A DNA stretch of 64,000 bases, taken from Vanrija pseudolonga (lineage: Eukaryota > Basidiomycota > Tremellomycetes > Trichosporonales > Trichosporonaceae). The position numbers were made by a program, and so were the translations under genes. The stretch is taken from contig NC_085852.1 of the NCBI RefSeq assembly GCF_020906515.1, positions 992,001 through 1,056,000 on the forward strand. Direction: 5' to 3'. Numbering within the stretch: position 1 is the stretch's first letter; each line of letters opens with the position of its first letter. The notes under the pieces are model-generated. The model did no database searches. It had not been told where the DNA came from and saw nothing but the letters and a program-made list of their open reading frames with translations. Below are positions 45,387-56,622 of the stretch, piece by piece.

Positions 45387-47515
45387 ATGTCCGCACCCAG
45401 CGGGCCCGGCAGGTCAGTGCAGCATCAACACCACCACCAACCCCGCACCTTCCTCTCTCCACGGCGCGTCGTCCTCGCCACCGCGCTCCTAGCAGCCGCT
45501 GGGGTGGCGCTCACGTGGCCCGCGCTGCTGTCGTCTCCACCACTCGCAGCGAGCGACACGACGACGCTGGACGATGATGAGATTGCGCGCACAGCGAAAG
45601 CTGCCTTCGGCCGCGTCGTCGACCCCTCCGAGCCGTGGGGCGCCGCCTGGATACACCCCGACGCCGACCCGCAGCTAGGCACCCTCGACCTCTCGTACGC
45701 CGGCGGCACACCCTCCGCCGAGGGATGGCTCACCCACTGGCTCAGCATGGGCGGGGAAGGCGCGCTGACCGTCATGGTGGGTTCGACTGCACGAGTTGCA
45801 CGCTGCGGTCCGAGCGCTGACGCGTGCTTTCAGCTCAAGCACACTGGGGAAGAGAGCGACAACCTCACGTTTCCGCACCGGCCGGCTGCGTTCCCCGCCT
45901 TCCTGCAGCCGAGTGCCGACCTGCCCGTCGCCGGCGTGCTCGTGCCCTTCGCGTCGTTAAAGCTGCCAAAGCATGACAAGGTCGGCGGCGAGAGCGACGA
46001 CGACGACGTCGCGGCGGGCGACGCTGCAGCCCCACTCTCCGCCGGCAAGCCTGAATCTGCACCAGAACGCGCATGCCTCCCCCCAGCCTGGCCACCCATC
46101 CGGCCCCACCCTCCCAAAGCCCCGTTCACTGTCGCACTCGTCGAACGCGGCGGGTGCGACTTTGCGACCAAGGTGCGCGCGGCGCAGGAGCGTGGCGCCG
46201 CCGCAGTCATTGTTGGCGACTCGACAGCGCGCGCCGACGAGACGGACGAGGAGGGAAGGAGTAGGGAGAACCTCATCACCATGTTTTCGCCTGGTACGTG
46301 GCGTGAATGGTGTGTTGTCGGTGTGGCTGACCCATATCCAGAAGATACCACTGGCATCATCATACCCTCCGTGTTCGTGTCCCGTGCAAGCTACCTCACC
46401 CTCCGCGATCTCCTCTCAAATCATACCGTCCATGGACACCCTGGTCTCCGTGTAGAGTTGGGCGAGGCGACAGACGACGGCAAGTGCGTTTCAGCCGTTT
46501 GAGCGTTCCGTTTCCAGTCCTTGTGGAGCCAGTGGTGCTAACATGGCGCAGTGCCCTCGGTAGTTTACTCACTTTCGCCCTCCTCATGCCCTCCCTTTTC
46601 CTCCTCGCGACAATTGTGGCGCATCGTATCAGGATTGCTCGGTACGTGACTGCGCTGTGCGCTTGGTACATTGTGGAGCTAATACCCCCTGCAGTCAGCG
46701 CGAGGCTAATCGCGCCCCGCCAACCGTGGTCTTATCTCTGCCAGAAAGGGTCTGGACACCCGACATTGTGTGGGAAAAGGACGACTCGGACGAGTCGGAC
46801 AAGGACACCGAGCCTGAGAACGCAGGGGCAGGAGACTCCGATATCAAGGCCCCAAAGTCTACCCCTGGATCGCCACTTACCACGGTAAGGGAGACTTCGC
46901 CCCCCATTGAAGGCGACGCTGCCGCTGGCGCAACATTGGAGGTGCCAGACGCCCCTACGCCAGTGACTGTTGTAGCCGAAGACGCAGCAACACCAGCGCG
47001 GCCACCAGCTCCTCCACGCAAGTCCAAGACGGCACACCGGGGAAAGAAGCGTCGACCTAGCAAGCGATACTATTCCAAAGACGAGTGCGCCATCTGCATG
47101 GACAACTTCCATGCAGGGGAAATCGTGCGAATCCTTCCCTGTGGTCATGTCTTCCATAAGGACGAGTGCGACGAGTGGCTCCTCAAGTGGCGCAAGCTGG
47201 TACGTAGGAGGTTGCTATGCCCACAAAAACCTGACGCTGACGCCGCAGTGCCCAACATGCCGTGCGGACGTCACCATTCCTGCGAGCGATCTCTCGTCGT
47301 CTGCCACTCTCACCCCTGTCGTGGACCGCTCCGATCCCACCGCGGCCCAGGAAGCAGCAGCAGCTGGCAACGACGACGCGACCTGGGTTGACCGGGTTGG
47401 TGCGAGGGTGGGTGCGGCGCTGCACTCGCTTCAGGAGTCTGTTCGTGCCGCTGTCCGCCGGCCCACCGAAACCGTCGACGAGCGCACGCCTCTGGTGCCT
47501 CACGACGCGGTGTAA
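45387..47515 (+). CDS. PA-TM-RING ubiquitin ligase (RNF13/GRAIL type)
   Basis: About 600 residues in six exons. The order is a short cytosolic N-terminus and signal-anchor (RVVLATALLAAAGVALTWPAL), a luminal PA domain (DLSYAGGTP..., VAGVLVPFAS, VALVERGGCDFATKVRAAQERGAAAVIVGD, IPSVFVSRASYLTLRDLL), a membrane span (LGSLLTFALLMPSLFLLATIVAH), a long acidic/Pro-rich linker and a RING-H2 (CAICMDNF, LPCGHVFHKDEC, CPTCRA). The PA-TM-RING family ubiquitinates membrane cargo in the endosome or Golgi. The RING's last His-to-Cys spacing is three residues (HKDEC) rather than the usual two; zinc binding is probably still possible. The PA domain is enlarged by an acidic insertion. Exon joins around the membrane span (DDGNALG, IARQREAN) are in frame with good consensus. 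Confidence 0.88.
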
Positions 47516-49659
47516 TTATACCCCGTAACATGTCACGACTCTACTCGGCCACCCGCTATCTATCATCCCTATTCTACCAGGACTCGGCCTTGTTCTATCG
47601 GTTGTACGCCATTTGATGCCACACTCACCGTGAGTACTACACAACAATGTTGCAGCGCCAGGCGTGCTTTGCGGTGCTATCTCTACTCGTGTAGGCGTGC
47701 GATCGAGTGGGATCTGCATGCTGCTAACCGCCCGAATTGACCGGGGGAACTGGTGCCAGGGATCCTGGGAGCTGCATTACCAGCATAGCTCTCTACACAG
47801 ATTGTCGGATCCTGAAATCTCTGTGGTGCTGCGGTGGGAGCGAGCGAGGCGGCGGTGGCCGGTGGCCTGTAAGCGACCGAGCCAGCGCAACGGTGGAGAA
47901 GTGCGATTCAAGGACCAAAGGCAGGCAGGCCTGTGCACTTGTGCCATGCCATGCCGCCGTCGAGACCAAAAAAGCCGAAGGACGCGCGCCAGTCGGCAAT
48001 GACGCGAGTCAAAGGAAGACGGACGGGGGATGCACACTACGGCCTGGCTGCCTGCCTGCCGCGAGGCTGACCGGCTGACGCGCTGACGCCATGCATGACG
48101 CTCGGACACCTCACAAAGTCGTGATCGATGGATAGCCGCAAACCAGTGACACGCCGACAACTCCCCCTGACTAAAAAGAAGTCTTGCAGCGTTATGGCAT
48201 CTAGGGATTTTGTGTGGGCCATGGCTATGCTCGACAACGACGACGACGGCGACTACGACGATGACTCGACGACCGACCGACACACACGGGTATACACAGG
48301 TCTGCGCAGCAGCACACACCAGTGGCGATTGTGCCAAACATGCCATGCTGCCAGGATCCACCCCGCCGCCGCCACGACAATGACTGACGCTTATCAGTGA
48401 CTTCAGTCCACCTTCCCTGGACCCTGTTTTGCCACTGTGGCCCCAGAACACGCGCTGCCCGCACTGACCCCTCCTTTGCATGTGGCAATCTTTGCTCGTC
48501 ACTTCGCACCGTCACACAAACCTGCACAACACATACGCAACACACACAGCACACACCGCTGACACACTCACCCTCCGCCTCGCCACCCCACAGCATCTGA
48601 ATTGCGCGAATGTACTAGCGGGCACCTCTGACGACGCCACCCGACGTGCCCCGTCCCTCGCTGTCGAGTCGATCGCGGCGAGTGGATTGCGCCAGGTTTG
48701 CGCCCTTTGAGTCATGATCGTCGGGGCGGCGAGCCAGGGTCGACCGTCGACCAGCGCCCCAACAGCGACGACGACGACGATTGCAACGGCGACCGCGACG
48801 ACAGACTTGCAGCAGGCGCACGGGGCCATTGAATCGTTTCGCGCAAAGGACCGCGACTAGCGTGCCGCCGCGGCCGACTACTTCTGATTCTTGATCCTTC
48901 TTGCTGTTCCCATCGTCGCAAGCGAGCGGTGAGACGGCCGAGGGCTGGGGCTGAGAGGCAGAGTCTGGCGGGGAATGCGCGGTGGGTGCAGACGGGCGAA
49001 GGGGGCGTGGGGGGCAAGGCATTTTGGCGCAGCGTCGCAGTGTCGCAGTGACGCCAGTGGAATGGGCGGTGGGTTGCGGGCGGCGTGGAGGGCCAAAGGT
49101 GGTGCGTGGTGCTGCCTGCTGCTGCACACGAGTAATGCACAGACGGCACGAGGGCAAAGAAGAGGGGCGCGCGCGACACGACAAGCTTCAGAAAAACCGA
49201 ATGGCAAAGAAGGACAAGAAGAAAAGTTTGCGCGCGCGCGGAGCGCGGCGAGGGGGGAGTGCAGGACAGGACAGCGTGTCATCATCATCATTGTCGTCGT
49301 CGTCTTGGTCGTCGTCGTTGTCGGTCAGCGGCGGCAAGCAGAAAGCTGGCAATAGATTGCAGCGCGCTTGTCCTCTCTCGAGCACAGAGTCACAGACACT
49401 CTTCCATCATTCTTATTACTACTATTAAGTGTTCATCCCATCCCACTCACTCACTCCATCATCACTCTCTTTCTTCATCCCCGCGCTCCCCAAACAATCC
49501 CAAACAATCTTTCTCGCCCCGGCGTCACCCGCTGATTCGCCTCTACGACCGCCTTGCCTTTGGCACCTCGCCCTCGCTCTGCTCCGCTCCCAAACCCATT
49601 CTTGATCATCCCCGTCCCACCCAGCATCCAGAACCCACCCACTCTTACCAACAACAGCA
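47516..49659. other. 2.1 kb gene-poor region upstream of the C2H2 factor
   Basis: No frame here has coding character on either strand. It contains degenerate GAC/GTC triplet tracts (about 48230-48290, 48755-48800, 49280-49330), CA-rich stretches (about 48520-48560) and, from about 49390, a pyrimidine-rich leader with ACTCACTCACTCC that runs into the ATG at 49660. A long promoter, a long spliced leader or a noncoding transcript are all possible. Confidence 0.5.
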
Positions 49660-51549
49660 ATGTACCCATTCCCGCCATACCTGTCCTCGGCGCAGCATCC
49701 TCATCATCATCAGCCACCACCGCCGCCCCAGCAACAACAGCAGGACGAATCGCGCGCGGCCACCCCCGCAGTACCCAATGACGCTGGGGCCGGATCAGCG
49801 CTCTCGCCCCCCGTCTACGGCCACGCCGGCCCACCCCCACAGACAACGGCCACGGGCAACGGCACGGCCAACTCGTCCCCCGCGGTCGACCACTCGAGTT
49901 TGAGCTCGGCACCCAACTCGGTGGTCAATGGCGCCAACAACAGCTCGACACCGACCCCGCCAACCGCGACACCCACCCGCCCGTCCCTCCCGCCACCGGG
50001 AAACCACATTCTCAGCCCACACTCGTCCCCCGTCATCAAGGTCGAGCACGACCCGAGCCCCGTCAACGGCGCGCTCTCGCTCTCGCCGTCGCCGGTCGTG
50101 TCGGTGCACCACCAGCAGCTACACACACAGCCCCAGGCAAATGTGTACCCGCTCCAGCCTGGGTCGTTCAACTGGCCCGCGACGCAGCCAGCTGCGGCAC
50201 AACCTGGCCTTGGCGTCGAGGACGTGGATGCCTGGGAGCACCCAGTGCAGCACCATTACCACCAGCCGGCGCCGCACCTGCCCCAGCACCATGCTCACCA
50301 CGCGGGGCAGCACGCGCCACTCAACCCCCAGCCGCACCACAACAACGGAATGGTGTTCATGCCCTTTGGGCCTAACGGGTTCCCACCGCAGCCCGCGCTA
50401 GGCTTCGCCTATGTGCGTAGCCAGCGTGGTCCTGTCGCGCCGACGGGCTCGGTGACGCAAGAGCGGTGGCGAGAGCAGCAGCAACAGCAGCCGCCGCGAG
50501 AGGCGGGACAGACCAACGGTGATGGCGGCGGCCATGAGTACCTAGCGCACGGGAACCACGCCGACGCTTCGCCGATGCTGTACCACCCCGACGCGCGGCG
50601 TGACCTGCCGCTGGGCTCAAGTCTGCCGCCGCAGGCACACCTGCACCACCCGCACCACGCGCTGTTCAACGAGCACCAGCACGACAGGTACTCCGATACA
50701 CGGCCTCCGGGGCCCATCCCCCTGCCGCTCGTTCACAGGGACGTCGCGCCGAGCGTCCACGGGTATGTTCCGGCGCGGCTGCGGCCCCCGCCTCCGCGTA
50801 TGGGCAGCCCCGGGCCCGGCGTACCAGGCTTCGTCGGCCCCCACTGGCCGCCGCTCTCGTCCTCGCCCGCTTCGTTTGGTGCCGCAGGCTCAAGCTCGTC
50901 GCTCGAACACGAACTCACACCCGGCCCGATCTCCAACGGCATGGGACTCAACGGATTCCCAGAGGACGGCCGCTGGGGAACCGCGCCGCCCAGTAATGGC
51001 AGCATGCCGCTCCCCCAGTCGGACACTGAGACAATGCGGTCCGGCCGCGGCGCCAGCCGGCGCGCAGGCTCCGCCCCAACTGTTGTGAGTGGTGCTCGCT
51101 CTGGGGTATGGCATCGGATGCTAACGTGAGAAAAGAGGAGGTTTCCTTGCCCAGACTGCTCAGAGGCCTTTACCCGCCGCAATGACTTAGTGGTGAGTGG
51201 AGAAGGAGGGGGGAGGTGGGAGTGGGAGCTAAGCTGTTTGCTGACGTCGCAGCGCCACCGCCGCAAGCACAGTAGGTCATCGCCGTACTCGTCTGCTAAC
51301 TGATTCAGCCGGTGAAAAGCCGTTCCCCTGCCCGGTGTGCGGCCACGCATTCGTAAGTTCCATATCCCATCATCATTAGCATACCATCACTCGACTTGCG
51401 CCCCCCTCGCCGCCCCTCCTCCCACTCACACACCGCCACAGGCACGCAAGGACAAACTCCTCATGCACGTCCAGCGCACCGAACACTGCCGCGCCCTCGC
51501 CCCGCCGCGCACCGGCCGAGGATCAAGGACTACCGCACCGACGCGCTAG
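49660..51549 (+). CDS. Two-finger C2H2 zinc-finger transcription factor
   Basis: About 540 residues. A 475-residue low-complexity N-terminal region rich in His, Pro, Gln and Ser (MYPFPPYLSSAQHPHHHQ) presumably contains activation or repression segments. Two adjacent C2H2 fingers are assembled from five small exons: CPDCSEAFTRRNDLVRHRRKH, linker TGEKPFP, then CPVCGHAFARKDKLLMHVQRTEH. Finger 1 has C-x2-C-x12-H-x3-H spacing and finger 2 has C-x2-C-x12-H-x5-H. The TGEKPF linker indicates sequence-specific DNA binding. The C-terminus after the fingers is short and basic (CRALAPPRTGRGSRTT). No orthologue name can be assigned because only the fingers are conserved. The large upstream region suggests complex regulation. 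Confidence 0.87.
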
Positions 51550-52001
51550 CTGCGCGCCATGAGCCGTGAGCCGTGCGCCGCGCATCAATGTCATCGATGT
51601 CATCATCTGTCAATCACGAGAAGGCCACCTGTCGAGACCAACCCCAGCAACAAAACAAAAGTACATACCATTCGTACATTCCCATGCGGCGCGCCGTACA
51701 CCTGCGCGTCCTGTCCCTAGTAGTAGTGCTGTGCTCTGCGTTTGCGTTCGCTCACACCATTGTCGATTGCCCTGTGGGCCGAAATGCCTGTAATAACATG
51801 TATGCATGAGTTGGGAGTCGGGGGGTGGCAGTGCCACTGGAGCGTTTTGGGCCTAGCGTAGCTTGCTTCCCACTCATGCCGCACCCGCTGCACAATCCAC
51901 TGCAATGCATGTACGAGATGGTGCAGGATATTGACTGCTGTCGAGATGGACACGATGGCTACGATATGCTCATGTTCGTTCGTTCACTTCTCCTCCAGGG
52001 C
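51550..52001. other. Convergent 3' intergenic region
   Basis: The 3' flanks of the C2H2 gene and of the GTPBP1-like gene. No other feature was recognised. Confidence 0.45.
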
Positions 52002-53804
52002 TCACTCCTCCTCATCGTCAAACCCCCACGCGTCGTCCTCCCCGCCGCCACCGCCAGCACCAAAGCCCCACCCGTCGTCTTCGCCGCCAAAGACCCACGA
52101 CTCGTCGGTACCCCCCACTCCGTCGTGCAGCGGCTTGCGCACGACGAGCGCCTCGACGCAGATCATCTCGCCGCCGGTGCCGCTGCCGTTACCGAGCAGC
52201 GCAGGGGCCTCGGGCGACGTCGCGGCCGACGGCGCGTTCGAGTCGTCGATGCGCACGTCGGCGAACGACAAGGACAGCGAGTCGAGCGGCAGGTTGAGCC
52301 CGTCGAGGAAGACGTCATCTGGGCCCGCGGTGCTGGGTGGGACGTCGGCACGCTCGTCGACGCGCTCAGCCAGCGGCGTCAGCGGGCTCGCCGTCGTGTG
52401 GTCCAGCGGCGAGGCGGCCGTAGACGCCGTCGCCGACGCCGGCGCGCGCTCCAGCCGTAACGACGACGGCCGGGCAGGCTGGTGCGCCAACCTCGCCAGC
52501 GCAGGCGCCGCGACGGCCGGCGCGTGCCCTATGAATTCCGCGACGGGGGACGACGAGCGCTCAGCGTATGGCATCGACGACGTGCCGTCCCCGCGCAGAA
52601 GGTCGAGACGGCGCGCCTCGCGCCTTGCTGCCGCCTTGCGCCGCTTGGCCTCGCCGCGCACGGGCTCGGCGTCGGGCGACGGCGTGGAGCGCGGCGCGTC
52701 GTCCATATCCAGCGTGAACGCTGGCGGGTCGTCGTCGCTCGCGTGCGACGACGCTCTGGCGCGCGACGATACTCTGCGCGACGACACGTCCGAGTCGGTC
52801 TCGGTCTCGTCGCCGTCTAGCGCGTCGCGGTGGTCGAAAATAATATGCCGCTTTGTGTACGACTCTGGCGTCGCGCCGTTTGGCGACGCGGTGGCCGCCT
52901 CCTCGGCGTCCATCTTGTCGCGGTACCGCTCGCGCCGCGTCTTGACCTCGGGTCCCTGACCGTTGAGCCCGCGCGTGCCCTTGCGCGGGCGGCCGTGCTC
53001 GTCAAGGTCGGGGCGGGTGATGCGCCACGGGCCGGCTCTGCTGTCGGTGACCACGCTGCCGCTCGGGGACTCGGGCTCGAGGTTGGGCGGGTTGACAGGC
53101 GCACCCTGCAGCACGATCTCTTTCAGCACGATGACCGTCGCGCCGACCTCGGACGCCATGAGCTCGAGCGTGCGCAGCGACGCGTCCATCTCGGCTCGCG
53201 TCAGCCCGATGACTGTCCCGTCGTCCGCCAGGCCGAGCTCATAGATCGCCTCGTTGCGCCCCTGCTTCAGCCGCCACATCATCTGCGTAACCAGCCGCTG
53301 GAACCGCTCGGGGCTCGGCTCGACAAGCTTGAGCTTGTACTCGATGTGGCCCTCTTTATCGCGCTCCGCGGCAAGCTTGGGCGCGCCCGTCGGCGCGAGC
53401 AGCGGCGAGCCGTGCACGAGCGTGTGGCGCGTCACGTCGGAATCAGGCTGGGCGAGCAGCCTCTCCCAGTCTCTCAGGGCCTGCGACGTCGCCGAGCCAG
53501 ACAAGTGGAACGAGCCCGCGGCTGACGACGCCGGGCTGCCAGCAGCATCGCTGCCGTTCTCCGGCGTTCTTCGTATTGGCGTGGCGGCCGTTGCGGCATC
53601 TGCAGCTGCGGGCGTCGCCGCACCGCCGGGCGTAGCGCGCGCAGGCAGCGAGGTGGTAGAGAGCGAGTGCGAGATCTCATGCCACGGCGACTGGCGGCGC
53701 TGCGGGCCAGCAGCGCCGGGGAACGACGGCGTCGGCGCGTGCGTCGGGCGTGTGGCTGCGGGCGTGGCGTACCCGCTGCTGTTCCGCGGCGAGGGGGTGC
53801 CCAT
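52002..53804 (-). CDS. GTPBP1/2-type N-terminal domain protein lacking a GTPase domain
   Basis: A single exon of 600 residues. Residues 145-235 closely resemble the region before the G domain of animal GTPBP1/GTPBP2: HIEYKLKLVEPSPERFQRL, VTQMMWRLKQGRNEAIYELG, LADDGTVIGLTRAEMDASLRTLELMASEVGATVIVLKE. In GTPBP1 a translational GTPase follows; here no GxxxxGK[ST], DTPG or NKxD motif appears anywhere. The C-terminal 330 residues are instead charged or Ala/Ser-rich (RRERYRDKMDAEE, KRHIIFDHRDALDGDETETDSD, KRRKAAARREARRLDLL) and end in a Gly/Asp/Glu tail with repeated WGF/WVF (SWVFGGEDDGWGFG, DAWGFDDEEE). The role is unknown; ribosome or mRNA-decay links are inferred only from GTPBP1. Upstream splicing may extend the leader (see 53805-54590). 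Confidence 0.78.
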   Translation of the reverse strand: MGTPSPRNSSGYATPAATRPTHAPTPSFPGAAGPQRRQSPWHEISHSLSTTSLPARATPGGAATPAAADAATAATPIRRTPENGSDAAGSPASSAAGSFHLSGSATSQALRDWERLLAQPDSDVTRHTLVHGSPLLAPTGAPKLAAERDKEGHIEYKLKLVEPSPERFQRLVTQMMWRLKQGRNEAIYELGLADDGTVIGLTRAEMDASLRTLELMASEVGATVIVLKEIVLQGAPVNPPNLEPESPSGSVVTDSRAGPWRITRPDLDEHGRPRKGTRGLNGQGPEVKTRRERYRDKMDAEEAATASPNGATPESYTKRHIIFDHRDALDGDETETDSDVSSRRVSSRARASSHASDDDPPAFTLDMDDAPRSTPSPDAEPVRGEAKRRKAAARREARRLDLLRGDGTSSMPYAERSSSPVAEFIGHAPAVAAPALARLAHQPARPSSLRLERAPASATASTAASPLDHTTASPLTPLAERVDERADVPPSTAGPDDVFLDGLNLPLDSLSLSFADVRIDDSNAPSAATSPEAPALLGNGSGTGGEMICVEALVVRKPLHDGVGGTDESWVFGGEDDGWGFGAGGGGGEDDAWGFDDEEE

Positions 53805-54590
53805 CGCAAGGGTCGGAGAGACAAGGACGAGGGCGCCGGCTCGCGGCGCGGCGGCGCGTATCGGCGTCAGCGTGGGGGATGATATGGCTGCGGTTGTTGT
53901 CGTGTTGATGCGCTAGTGCAACCGCAGCGCCGTGTCTGGTATTGTTGCGGTCGCGGTAGTGGGTGTGTTGCGTCTTGTGCAGGAGGTGAGAGGTGTGGCC
54001 ACTGGGCGGGCGTGTTAGGGGGCTCAAGGGGTTCGGGACGGGGGAGCTCACTATCGATGGCGCGCGGAGCACCAGGTGGTTGGGGGCGGGCAGGAGGTGG
54101 TAGCAGTTCAGGTGTTAGCGTGATGGCAGGGGCATGAGGGTGTCGAGGGAAAGCAAGCAGGAGTTGAGAGAGATCGGTTGCGTTATGCGCGATGGAGTAG
54201 AGTTGCTGGGCGTTCCGTATCCGGACCACTGGTATCGTCATCATCGAGTCGGACCGAATCACGTGTTTGGTGTTTGGCACTGCGAAGACGAGTGGCAACA
54301 ACTCAGAATCACATCGATTGCAACCCCTGCCAGGAGGGCGGCGGTGTAGCTCGACTCGACGCAGCACGGCGTATACCGCGTCGCTCGCATCAAGAGGAAT
54401 AGGCGAGACTTCGCCTGTGACATTGCGACTCGTTGGGAGCGACCGGCTCGCTCCCTTGCCACCCGCTGGCCGCCCCTTGCCGCATCAGGCGAAGGCAGTC
54501 GCCTCGCCAGCTCCCGGCAGATCTCAAGCAGACTACTACTACATGCATGGCTACAGAGACGCGTTACTTGGCATAGCGATCGCTGCGGTG
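53805..54590. other. Intergenic with a probable spliced leader of the GTPBP1-like gene
   Basis: On the minus strand, 54002-54051 has all marks of an intron: GTGAGC donor, CCTAAC branch and CCCAG acceptor, 50 nt. Splicing it creates an ATG across the junction and a short frame that ends at a TAG before the main ATG at 53804. The likeliest reading is a spliced 5' untranslated region with an upstream open reading frame. A separate small gene is less likely. The rest is FRG1 3' flank. Confidence 0.45.
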
Positions 54591-55690
54591 TCAGCGGGTC
54601 TTCAGCGACGTGGCATTCACCCACCTCTTCATCGCCGCCCGGCGGTCGAGCATGGCCTCGGCGACGCGGCCCTCCTTGATGGCGCGCTTGACCTCTTTCC
54701 TGTCGCCGCCAGCAACAAGCGTGCGGTGTCCCTTCCAGCCCTGGTACTCCTTTCTGCGCGAGTCAGCTAACATCCGGTCCATTAAGCTACACTCACGCCT
54801 TGCGCAGCTCGTCCTCCATGCTGCCGGCCGACGGCCCGCCCTCGAGCAGCCTCCGCTTGCCCGCGCCGCCCTCCTTGCCCTCGATCGCCGCCACACGCGC
54901 CTTGAGTACAAACTCGCGCTGGCACTTGATCCTGAAGCCCTCGTCCTCGCCTGGCGTGTCGGCATCCCCGCGCAGCTCGGACTTGTGCGCGTAGATCTCC
55001 TCCTTGGTAAAGGGCGGTACCGAGATGAACTTGTCCGAGTGGGTGCGGAGCGCGATCTTGGGGAAGATGCCCGACGAGTCGGTGAGGACGGGCACGAGGG
55101 CTTCGAGCGGTCCTCGAGAGGCAGCCGTCGCGCTCAACACTCCTGAGGGTGAGACGGTGAGGAAGGTACCGCTGGCGTCAGCGGGTTCTGACGTCAACTT
55201 TCGACCCACCTGCTCGTCCGCAGGCTCACAACGTCGTCGCTGCCCGCCAGCCGCGAGATGACCCAGACGTGGTTGACATCAGACGGCTCGACGACTTGGA
55301 GCGCCTCGCTGGCCGAGAGCTCGTTCGCGCCCTCGGGCGCCTCGGGCACGTCGACAGCAGCGGCGTACACGCGCTGGCGTTGAGCGTCCCACTGAGGTGT
55401 CAGCTGCTTTCCATCTGCGTCCAGCTCCACCCACAGCAAGACACGTCAGCGGCGTCGTCGGGAGGAGGATGTACGACGGCCCCGTGATCTCGTTCAGGTC
55501 GGTCGGGAACATCCAGCCTGCGGGTGTGTGTGAGCTGGGCGTAACAGAGCAGCCAGCTCGACCCACCACTTGGGTCAGCTGCGGCCAGCGCCTCGAGGTC
55601 ATCGCCGCCGTGCGACTCGCGGTGGGAGCGCTTCTTCTTCTTCGGCTTGTCGCCCTTGAACTTGAGGCGTTTTGAGACTACTCCGGACAT
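54591..55690 (-). CDS. FRG1: FRG1 family protein
   Basis: About 290 residues in six exons. FRG1 proteins are nuclear or nucleolar, associate with spliceosomes and actin, and have a beta-trefoil fold. The basic N-terminus MSGVVSKRLKFKGDKPKKKKR is the family hallmark and a likely nuclear signal. Next come GWMFPTDLNEITGPSYILLP, VWVISRLAGSDDVVSLRTS, GTFLTVSPSGVLSATAASRGPLE, FPKIALRTHSDKFISV and the lysine-rich C-terminus (GFRIKCQREFVLKARV, KEVKRAIKEGRVAEAMLDRRA). The trefoil repeats (SLRTSxGTFLTV...) are intact. The start at 55690 was chosen over an upstream in-frame ATG because the MSGVVxKRLKFKG-like beginning matches family N-termini. It shares a 254-bp divergent promoter with SRP14. Confidence 0.9.
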
Positions 55691-55944
55691 TGTGGTGCGG
55701 GGGGGATGAGGGAGGAGAATGAGGAGGAAGGGGGTGTTGTTCAGTCTGTTCAGGTGGAGGCGGGGGTAGTAATCTTGCCGCTGGTGTGGGTCATTTGAAC
55801 CAAGTTGTAATACTTCCGCCCAAATCCTAATCCCCACCCAAATCCCATCAATCTCCACCTGAAACCACGACCACGACGCACGACACAGCCCACACGACCT
55901 CGAAAACTCCAACCACTTCTCCATCACACCCACAACCTACAACG

Positions 55945-56622
55945 ATGCCGCAAGAGCTCGTCACCGCCGACGAGGTACGCCCGCGCCCACAAACCCCGCT
56001 GACTCCAGTTCCTCACGCGCCTCACGACGGCCTTTGCGGGCCCCTCGAGCGCCATCTGGCTCTCGCACAAGCGGCGTGGGTGCCCCCCGTTTTGTTCGCT
56101 GCTGACGCCAGATACGTTCGATGCCGGCGGAGACGCGAGCATGACTGCCGTCGACGACGGGGAGGCCGAGCACGACGTGCTGATCCGGTGCACGCATGGC
56201 GAGACCAAGTTTTCCGCACGGGTAGGTGGTGGTATGGGCGGTGATGTTGCCATCGCGCCGTAGTCCTCGCTCACATCGCCCAGGTCCCCGCGTCATCACT
56301 GCACACCTTCCACGCGGCGTACGGCGCGCTCCTCAAGGCGTCCATGGCGCCGCACATGCGCAAGCGTGACAAGAAGAAGGAGCGCGCGCGCGCCGACGCG
56401 GCGGAACAGCGCAAGCGCGAGCTGTTTGTCGACGTCAAGATTGGCGCCGAGGGCAAGCGCGGCAAGGGACGGCGACAGCGGGTGGGTGGTGTGGTGTTGG
56501 GGTAGGGAGCTCTCTGCTAACGGTACTGCCTGCAGATGCGCAAGGTCGCCGCGCAGAAGAAGAAGGAGGCCGAGCGGGAGCGCATCGAGCTGCGCGACGC
56601 TGCGAGAAAGGCGCAGGAGTAG
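55945..56622 (+). CDS. SRP14: Signal recognition particle 14 kDa subunit
   Basis: Srp14 binds the Alu domain of SRP RNA and helps slow elongation. About 150 residues in five exons: MPQELVTADE, FLTRLTTAFAGPSSAIWLSHKR, then an acidic DTFDAGGDASMTAVDDGEAEHDVLIRCTHGETKFSAR, VPASSLHTFHAAYGALLKASM and the basic helix MAPHMRKRDKKKERARADA. The AIWLSHKR and RCTHGETKFS strands and the MRKRDKKK segment match the SRP14 Alu-binding fold. The protein has a Lys/Arg/Glu-rich C-terminal extension (KGRRQRMRKVAAQKKKEAERERIELR) longer than in animals, as in many fungi. Short introns of about 40-70 nt separate the exons. Confidence 0.9.
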
